From an uncultured Oscillospiraceae bacterium (GTDB taxonomy: Bacteria > Bacillota > Clostridia > Oscillospirales > Oscillospiraceae), in the NCBI GenBank assembly GCA_937915075.1, contig CALDMA010000016.1, forward strand, positions 1-10,852: a stretch of 10,852 nucleotides of DNA, in the 5' to 3' direction. The translations under genes were made by a program, and so were the position numbers. The notes beneath the pieces are model-generated. The model was not told the DNA's origin. It saw only the letters and a list, made by a program, of their open reading frames with translations, and did not search any database. The number at the start of each line of letters is the position of its first letter. Position 1 is the first letter of the stretch. Below are positions 6,001 to 10,852 of the stretch, piece by piece.

Positions 6001-8175
6001 TTGAAAGAATTTAAGCCCCGCGATAAGTTCACCCAGCGCATGACCCGCGACGGCGCGGTGCTGGACAATCAGACCACGGGTGAAGAAATCCATATTTCCG
6101 AGCGTGACGCGGAGAAGCAGCTTTCCCCGGATGGGCAGCCTGTCCAGATGGGAAAACGCGACGCGCCTATGAATCCGGCAGAGGATGCCCCCAAGCACGG
6201 GCGGCAGCTTCGCCCACAGGAGCAAAAAGAGCCGGAAAAGGAGCAGCCAAAACCGCAGCAGCCAAGCGCCGAGCCGTTTCAGCCGCAGGGCGGCAGCCCC
6301 GTTTCCCATCTTCCGCAGGACATTCCAACGTCCGCCGCGCCGGGCGGTACAGCGGAAAAGCTCTTTGACCGTGCGGCCGCAGAGCATGACGCACACAAGG
6401 CGCGTCAGACGGCGCGGATGTCCCGCGATGCGGCGCAGCAGCGGTATTCTGCATCTCGTTTGCAGTTTTCCGAGGAAGAACGCGCCGCGCCGGAGCTGCA
6501 CAAGCATATCCACCGTGCGGAAAAGGCCGCCGACAAGCTGGATGCGGCGCAGGCAGCGATCCCCAAGAAACGGGTGCTGCGCAAGGAGCGTGTCTTTGAT
6601 GAAGCCAGCGGCACAGCCAAGGCCAAGCTGCGCTTTGATACCGTGGATAAGTCCCCGCCCAAGCTGAAACCGAATCCGTTAGGCCGTCCGCTGCGGGAGG
6701 TCGCAGTACAGGCGCACGGAAAAATCCATGAGGTCGAGCATGAAAACGTCGGCGTGGAAAGTGGGCACAAAGCCGAAGAACTTGCCGAGCATGGCGCAGG
6801 CGGTGCAATTCGCTGGGAGCGCCGTCACCGCAAGCTGAACCCCTACCGCGCTGCGGAAAAGGCCGAGCGTAAAGCCGTAAATGCCAATGCAGAATATCTC
6901 TACCAAAAGGCGCTGCATGATAACCCTGAAATGCTCTCCGGCAATCCGCTTAATCGCTTTTTCCAGAAGCAGCGTCTAAAGCGTGAGTATGCCAAGGCTG
7001 CAAGAACGGCAAAGACTGCGGGCAGTACCGCACAGGCTACCGCCAAAAGCGCCGAGAAAACCGCAGAAGCCACCGCGACGGCAGCGAAAAAAGCGGCAGA
7101 AAAGGCAAAGGAAGCAGCGGAGTTCGTTGCCCGCCATTGGAAAGGTGTGCTGGTCGTTCTGGCTGGTTTCCTGCTGATTGTCATGCTGATCGGCGGGCTG
7201 CAATCCTGCTCTGCGCTGGTGGGCGCGGCTGGCGGCGGTGTGGCGGCATCCAGCTATCAGTCGGAGGACGCGGACATTCTTGCCGCCGAAGCCGCCTACT
7301 GTGCGCTGGAAGCCGAGCTGCAAGAATATCTCGACACCTATGAACGCACCCATGATTACGACGAATACCACTATGACCTTGACGAGATCAAGCACGATCC
7401 CTATGTCCTGGCATCGATCCTCTCCGCGCTACATGACGGCGCATGGACGGCAAGCGAGGTGCAGGGGACGCTGCAAATGCTCTTTGAAAAGCAATATATT
7501 CTCACAGAAACCGTCGTGACCGAGGTGCGCTACCGCACCGTTACCCGGACAGACAGTGCGGGCAACGAGTACGAGGTAGAAGTTCCGTATAACTACTACA
7601 TCTGCACCGTCGAGCTGGAAAACTTCAATCTCTCGCATATCCCCGTTTATATCATGGACGAAGAAACGCTGTCCAAATATGCGCTGTATATGTCGGTGCT
7701 GGGCAACAAGCCGGAGCTGTTCGGGGATAGCGAGTATATCCCCAAGTACATCACAAACCGCCCAGAGGGATATGAGATCCCGCCCTCTGCAATGGAGGAC
7801 GAAACCTTTGCCGCCGTTATCACAGAAGCCGAAAAATATTTAGGGTACCCCTATGTGTGGGGCGGCAGCAGCCCGTCCACCTCCTTTGACTGCTCCGGCT
7901 TCGTGAGCTGGGTGCTGACAAACAGCGGCGTGTGCAATACGGGCAGACTGGGCGCACAGGGACTTTACAACATTTCCACCCCTGTTTCCAACCCGCAGCC
8001 GGGCGACCTCGTGTTTTTCGTCGGGACATACGATACTCCGGGCGTTAGCCATGTGGGAATCTACGTCGGCAATTCCATGATGATCCATTGCGGAGATCCG
8101 ATCTCCTATTCCAACCTGAACAGCAGCTATTGGCAGGCGCATTTCTACGCCTATGCCAGACCGCCGTACAACTAA
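6001..8175 (+). CDS. Membrane-anchored NlpC/P60 cell-wall hydrolase, CD1108 family
   Basis: The protein has 724 residues from TTG 6001, with a strong ribosome binding site. Residues 1-380 are hydrophilic, rich in Pro/Gln first and then in Ala/Lys/Glu/Arg, with a likely coiled coil at about 330-377. One membrane helix (about 382-402) follows, after a basic flank that places the N-terminus in the cytoplasm. The extracellular part holds a middle domain with paired VRYRTVTRT and YYICTVELENF strands and a C-terminal NlpC/P60 domain: YPYVWGGSSPSTSFDCSGF with catalytic Cys631, SHVGIYVG with His684 and MIHCG with His696. These enzymes cut peptide bonds in peptidoglycan. In Gram-positive conjugation (compare Tn916 Orf14 and TcpG-type hydrolases) they open the wall for the transfer channel. 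Order and architecture match the CD1108 family. All catalytic residues are present. Confidence 0.94.
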   Translation: MKEFKPRDKFTQRMTRDGAVLDNQTTGEEIHISERDAEKQLSPDGQPVQMGKRDAPMNPAEDAPKHGRQLRPQEQKEPEKEQPKPQQPSAEPFQPQGGSPVSHLPQDIPTSAAPGGTAEKLFDRAAAEHDAHKARQTARMSRDAAQQRYSASRLQFSEEERAAPELHKHIHRAEKAADKLDAAQAAIPKKRVLRKERVFDEASGTAKAKLRFDTVDKSPPKLKPNPLGRPLREVAVQAHGKIHEVEHENVGVESGHKAEELAEHGAGGAIRWERRHRKLNPYRAAEKAERKAVNANAEYLYQKALHDNPEMLSGNPLNRFFQKQRLKREYAKAARTAKTAGSTAQATAKSAEKTAEATATAAKKAAEKAKEAAEFVARHWKGVLVVLAGFLLIVMLIGGLQSCSALVGAAGGGVAASSYQSEDADILAAEAAYCALEAELQEYLDTYERTHDYDEYHYDLDEIKHDPYVLASILSALHDGAWTASEVQGTLQMLFEKQYILTETVVTEVRYRTVTRTDSAGNEYEVEVPYNYYICTVELENFNLSHIPVYIMDEETLSKYALYMSVLGNKPELFGDSEYIPKYITNRPEGYEIPPSAMEDETFAAVITEAEKYLGYPYVWGGSSPSTSFDCSGFVSWVLTNSGVCNTGRLGAQGLYNISTPVSNPQPGDLVFFVGTYDTPGVSHVGIYVGNSMMIHCGDPISYSNLNSSYWQAHFYAYARPPYN

Positions 8176-8186
8176 GGAGGGCGGCT

Positions 8187-8642
8187 ATGCTGACGCTGAT
8201 CCCTGTTTCTCTTGCGCAGGCGAACGAGTTTGTGCGGCAGCATCACCGCCACCACAAGCCCGTCGCCGGACACAAGTTTTCCATTGGCTGTTCTGAAAAT
8301 GGGCGGCTTTGCGCCGTTGCCATTGTGGGACGGCCTGTGAGCCGCTATTTGGACGACGGCTTTACGCTGGAGGTCAACCGCCTATGCAGCGATGGCACGA
8401 AGAACGCTTGCAGCATCCTCTATGCGGCAGCGGCACGGGCTGCGCGGGCGATGGGCTACCGTAAAATCATTACCTACACCTTGGACACCGAAAGCGGTGC
8501 GAGCCTACGCGCCGCAGGCTGGACGAACGCCGGACTTGCGGGCGGCAAGGCATGGACAGGCAGCCGCCGTCCTGCCCAGCCGCTCTATCCGGCACAAATG
8601 AAATACCGCTACGAAAAGCAGTTGAATGAAAGGAGCTGCTAA
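8187..8642 (+). CDS. XF1762 family protein (GNAT-like fold, probable N-acetyltransferase relative)
   Basis: This is a 151-residue protein starting at ATG 8187, with AAGGAGG (8174-8180) giving a 6-nt spacer, 11 nt after the NlpC/P60 stop. The N-terminus has a His-rich stretch, FVRQHHRHHKPVAGHKF, then SIGCSENGRLCAVAIVGRPVSR, EVNRLCSDGTKNACSILYAA and a GYRKIITYTLDTESGASLRAAGW segment. The last resembles the GNAT end pattern (a strand, then an Asn/Ser-rich helix and a GF/GW turn), and the DGTKNACS stretch sits where acetyl-CoA would bind, although the classic R/QxxGxG/A loop is not seen. I recognise it as the XF1762 family, known from phages and mobile elements, with no proven substrate. It is not part of the transfer machine, so it is probably cargo. 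Its target, whether protein, RNA or small molecule, is unknown. Confidence 0.82.
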   Translation: MLTLIPVSLAQANEFVRQHHRHHKPVAGHKFSIGCSENGRLCAVAIVGRPVSRYLDDGFTLEVNRLCSDGTKNACSILYAAAARAARAMGYRKIITYTLDTESGASLRAAGWTNAGLAGGKAWTGSRRPAQPLYPAQMKYRYEKQLNERSC

Positions 8643-8645
8643 TCT

Positions 8646-8903
8646 ATGGCTATGAGCAAAATTGACCGCATTGACCGTGAGATCGAAAAGACCCGCGGCA
8701 AAATCACCGAGTACCAAAACAGACTGAAAGAGCTGGAAGCCCAACGCACCGAGCAGGAAAACTTTGAAATCGTTAATCTTGTCCGCTCTATGTGCATGAG
8801 CCGTGACGAGCTGATGAACTTCCTGCGCGGCGGCGGCAACGACGCGCCGCCCGTGGAAACCGCCTATCACGAACAGGAGGACATGACCGATGACGAGGAA
8901 TAA
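8646..8903 (+). CDS. DUF4315 family coiled-coil protein
   Basis: This 85-residue protein starts at ATG 8646, with AAAGGAG at 8629-8635 and a 10-nt spacer, 3 nt after the previous stop. Residues 3-45 form a charged heptad-like helix (IDRIDREIEKTRGKITEYQN, then LKELEAQRTEQEN), followed by IVNLVRSMCMSRDELMNFLRG and an acidic tail. This fits DUF4315, a small cytoplasmic family found just upstream of DUF4366 genes in Tn1549-type elements. The role is unknown; a coiled-coil adaptor for the transfer complex is a guess from its conserved position. The last 14 nt overlap the DUF4366 gene. Confidence 0.9.
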   Translation: MAMSKIDRIDREIEKTRGKITEYQNRLKELEAQRTEQENFEIVNLVRSMCMSRDELMNFLRGGGNDAPPVETAYHEQEDMTDDEE

Positions 8904-9630
8904 GCGTTTTCGCTCTGTATTCGCCGCGCTGCTCTGCGCGGTGCTGTGCATGACGGCCTTTGCCACCGTTGCGTATGCAGACGGCGGCGACTACTACGAT
9001 GACGAGCTGCCGCCCGAAACGTGGCAGGAGGAACCGCAGCCGGAGGACACCACGATTGTCCCCGGCGCTCCGTTCACCGAGGATGGCATCGCCGCGACCC
9101 GCGATCTTCTCTATGATAAACACACCAATAAGCAGTTTATCACCGTGGAAACCCGAAATGGGCATACGCTGTATATCGTCATCGACTATGACAAGCTGCT
9201 GGACGAGGAAGAAGAACGCTATCAGACATATTTCTTGAATCCCGTAGACGAAGCCGACCTGATGGCGCTGTTGGAGGACGACAGCCAAAATACGCCCGTT
9301 GTCTGCTCCTGCGCTGAAAAATGTACCGCTGGCAAGGTCAATACGAACTGCGCCCTCTGCAAAACGGATATGACGAATTGTGCCGGAAAGGAAGCGACAC
9401 CGGAGAAGAAAAACAATGCGGGCGGCATCCTAATTATTGTGCTGATCCTTGCTGCGGGTAGCGGCGGTGTGCTGTGGTACTTCAAGCTGCGTAAGCCGAA
9501 ATCCAGCGTCAAGGGCGGCGACGAGCTGGATGAGTTCGATTTTGACGAGGATGATGAAGCCGAAGAATACGGGGATGATGAGGACGCAGACAGCGCCAGC
9601 GATCCCGATGAACAGGAGAATGAAGAATGA
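8890..9630 (+). CDS. DUF4366 protein, CD1107 family (secreted, membrane-anchored)
   Basis: The protein has 246 residues from ATG 8890, with AGGAGG (8875-8880) and a 9-nt spacer. A signal peptide (basic TRNKRFR, hydrophobic core, likely cleavage after AYA at residue 30) leads into an acidic, Pro-rich extracellular region. A conserved middle segment follows (GIAATRDLLYDKHTNKQFIT, HTLYIVIDYDKLLD, YFLNPVDEADLMALL), then six cysteines (C139, C141, C145, C154, C157, C164), a membrane helix at about 178-198 and a very acidic cytoplasmic tail (about 210-246). This is the CD1107/DUF4366 layout, a type I membrane protein of conjugative elements with unknown function, probably displayed on the donor surface and linked to the transfer apparatus. 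The cysteines could form disulfides or bind metal. Its end overlaps the topoisomerase start by ATGA. Confidence 0.92.
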   Translation: MTRNKRFRSVFAALLCAVLCMTAFATVAYADGGDYYDDELPPETWQEEPQPEDTTIVPGAPFTEDGIAATRDLLYDKHTNKQFITVETRNGHTLYIVIDYDKLLDEEEERYQTYFLNPVDEADLMALLEDDSQNTPVVCSCAEKCTAGKVNTNCALCKTDMTNCAGKEATPEKKNNAGGILIIVLILAAGSGGVLWYFKLRKPKSSVKGGDELDEFDFDEDDEAEEYGDDEDADSASDPDEQENEE

Positions 9631-10852
9631 GCGTTTTGATTATTTGTGAAAAGCCCTCCGTGGCAAAGACCGTTGCCCTTGCGCTGGGTGCTGCGGAGCA
9701 AAAGGACGGGTATTTTTCCGGCGACGGGCTGCTGGTGTCGTGGTGCATTGGGCATCTTATCAGCATGGCAGACGCGGGCAGCTATGACGAGCGATACAAA
9801 AAGTGGCGCTATGAGGATCTTCCCATTCTGCCGCAGACATGGAAATATGCCCCTACTCCCGGCAAGGGAAAGCAGCTTGCCGTTCTGAAAGAGCTGCTGC
9901 ACCGCAGCGACGTTTCCGAGGTGGTGAACGGCTGTGACGCCGGGCGCGAGGGTGAGCTGATTTTCCGCTTTGTCTATGAACAGGCCGGATGCACGAAGCC
10001 CTTTTCCCGCCTTTGGATTTCCTCAATGGAGGACTGCGCCATCCGCGAGGGCTTTGCTGGACGCAGAGCTGGAACGGAATACGACGCGCTGTATCAATCG
10101 GCGCTGTGCCGTGCGCGGGCAGACTGGCTTGTGGGCATCAATGCGACGCGGCTTTTCTCCGTGCTGTATCACAAGACCCTGAATGTGGGACGGGTGCTGT
10201 CGCCTACGCTGAATCTGCTGGTGGAGCGCGACGGAAAAATTACGATGTTCCACAAGGAGAAATACCACATCGTACATATCGGCTACGGCGGCGTGGACGC
10301 GGAAAGTGAACGTATTTCCGACGCTGCCGCTGCGGATGCGCTGAGAACGGCTTGCGAAGCGTCGCAGGCCGTTTGTGTTTCTCTCAAAAAGGAGAAGAAA
10401 ACTGCGCTGCCGCCGAAGCTCTTTGACCTTACCTTGTTGCAGCGGGAAGCCAACCGCGTTTATGGCTTTACCGCCAAGCAGACCCTTGACTATGCTCAAA
10501 GCCTGTATGAAAAGCGTTTCCTGACCTATCCCCGCACCGACAGCAACTATCTCACCGAGGATATGGCGCAGACGGCAACCGACCTTGTTGCGTCGCTGCT
10601 GCCCGTGCTTCCCTTTATGCAGGGCGCAGAGCTTACGCCGGAGATCGGGCGCGTCATCAACAGCGCCAAGGTTTCCGACCACCACGCGATTATCCCCACG
10701 GCGGCCTTTGCAGGCAACGGCTTTGACGGACTGCCGGAGAGCGAAAAGAAGCTGATGTCCCTTGTCTGCTGCAAGCTGCTGTGCGCCGTTGCTGCGCCGC
10801 AGGAGTATGAAACCGTTACGGCGGTCTTTGACTGCGGCGGCAAGCCGTTTAC
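9627..10852 (+). CDS. topB: DNA topoisomerase III (type IA), 3' end outside window
   Basis: The start is ATG 9627 (AGGAG 9614-9618, 8-nt spacer), overlapping the DUF4366 stop. The frame stays open to the window edge, giving 408 of the roughly 650-700 residues usual for the family. The Toprim domain begins MSVLIICEKPSVAK with the metal-binding Glu at E8, and has the acidic motif CDAGREGE (D104-E110), where the more common DPDREGE has a second Asp. Such DAGREGE variants are, to my knowledge, usual in plasmid and ICE enzymes. LNVGRVLSPTL follows, then LPPKLFDLTLLQREANRVYG, the active-site Tyr301 in LTYPRTDSNYL, and SDHHAIIPT (about 350-358). The enzyme cuts and rejoins single strands, relaxing negative supercoils and separating linked strands. 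In conjugative elements it probably helps processing or replication of the transferred strand. The C-terminal DNA-binding region cannot be assessed. Confidence 0.96.
   Translation, partial: MSVLIICEKPSVAKTVALALGAAEQKDGYFSGDGLLVSWCIGHLISMADAGSYDERYKKWRYEDLPILPQTWKYAPTPGKGKQLAVLKELLHRSDVSEVVNGCDAGREGELIFRFVYEQAGCTKPFSRLWISSMEDCAIREGFAGRRAGTEYDALYQSALCRARADWLVGINATRLFSVLYHKTLNVGRVLSPTLNLLVERDGKITMFHKEKYHIVHIGYGGVDAESERISDAAAADALRTACEASQAVCVSLKKEKKTALPPKLFDLTLLQREANRVYGFTAKQTLDYAQSLYEKRFLTYPRTDSNYLTEDMAQTATDLVASLLPVLPFMQGAELTPEIGRVINSAKVSDHHAIIPTAAFAGNGFDGLPESEKKLMSLVCCKLLCAVAAPQEYETVTAVFDCGGKPF

Larger units (their letters stand above)
5049..6004 (+). pseudogene. Beta-class DNA methyltransferase (N6_N4_Mtase, PF01555 type), broken by a frameshift near 5505-5512
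   Basis: The gene starts at ATG 5049, overlapping the VirB4 stop (ATGA). The first frame carries LDTILCGDSLNMLKTLP, the catalytic motif TSPPYYG (T30-G36), RVLRPDGTLWVNI and NDVIWAKGNPMPE. After the run GAGAGAG (5505-5511) the homology continues in the -1 frame with STKDRCTRSHEHIFMLTKS and YFYDW, then the SAM-binding motif DPFMGSGTTG (5876-5905) and a normal end at 6002-6004. Motif IV before motif I marks a beta-type enzyme methylating adenine N6 or cytosine N4. The unrestored first frame runs on to 5738 as nonsense (about 229 residues in all) and lacks the SAM site, so that product should be inactive. Removing two bases (one GA unit) restores the expected NPMPESTKDR and a protein of about 317 residues. 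The shift could be a real mutation, a sequencing error, or be bypassed by ribosomal frameshifting. No restriction partner is visible. Confidence 0.85.

Noticed and set aside
5932..6808. Overlapping minus-strand frames opposite the 5' part of the NlpC/P60 gene
   Set aside because: They are Arg/Leu/Pro/Ala-rich low-information translations mirroring the Ala/Lys-rich plus-strand protein.
7015..7130. Repetitive-looking Ala/Lys codon stretch, considered as a DNA tandem repeat
   Set aside because: Codons vary and no fixed repeat unit is seen. It is explained by an Ala/Lys/Glu-rich coiled coil in the NlpC/P60 protein.

Overview
The window is a single, densely packed, plus-strand operon from the conjugation module of an integrative and conjugative element of the Tn1549 / Clostridioides difficile CTn4 type. 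The genes occur in the order known for that family (CD1115-like VirD4, Maff2, CD1112-like VirB6, PrgI, CD1110-like VirB4, CD1108-like NlpC/P60, DUF4315, CD1107-like DUF4366, topoisomerase III). Strong AGGAGG-type ribosome binding sites, frequent UUG starts and a fairly GC-rich coding sequence suggest a gut Clostridia host such as an Oscillospiraceae or Lachnospiraceae member. The host assignment is inference.

Layout. Positions 1-559 hold the 3' end of the VirD4-like coupling protein. A Maff2 small membrane protein (578-793) is followed by the only sizeable intergenic gap, which contains a strong GC hairpin (813-843). Next come a VirB6/TrbL-like channel protein (862-1725), an MT-A70 adenine methyltransferase (about 1734-2285), PrgI (2289-2738) and the VirB4-like ATPase (2641-5052), which overlaps PrgI by 98 nt. 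A second DNA methyltransferase (5049-6004) is split by a frameshift near 5505-5512. After it lie a membrane-anchored NlpC/P60 cell-wall hydrolase (6001-8175), a GNAT-like XF1762 family protein (8187-8642), a DUF4315 coiled-coil protein (8646-8903), a secreted and membrane-anchored DUF4366 protein (8890-9630) and the first 408 codons of a type IA topoisomerase III (9627 to the window end).

How the genes work together. VirD4, VirB4, VirB6, PrgI and probably Maff2 form the DNA-pumping type IV secretion machine. The NlpC/P60 protein would open peptidoglycan locally, the DUF4366 and DUF4315 proteins are conserved accessories of unknown role, and topoisomerase III may process transferred DNA. The two methyltransferases and the GNAT-like protein are not transfer machinery. 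They look like cargo inserted in frame with the operon's translational coupling, possibly for protection from restriction. No restriction endonuclease, integrase, relaxase, oriT, tRNA, CRISPR array, IS or clear terminator is visible.

No wholly new system is evident. The points most worth a second look are the two interleaved orphan methyltransferases of different classes, the frameshift in one of them beside a correctly phased slippery heptamer, the unusual start codons, and the hairpin abutting the VirB6 ribosome binding site.
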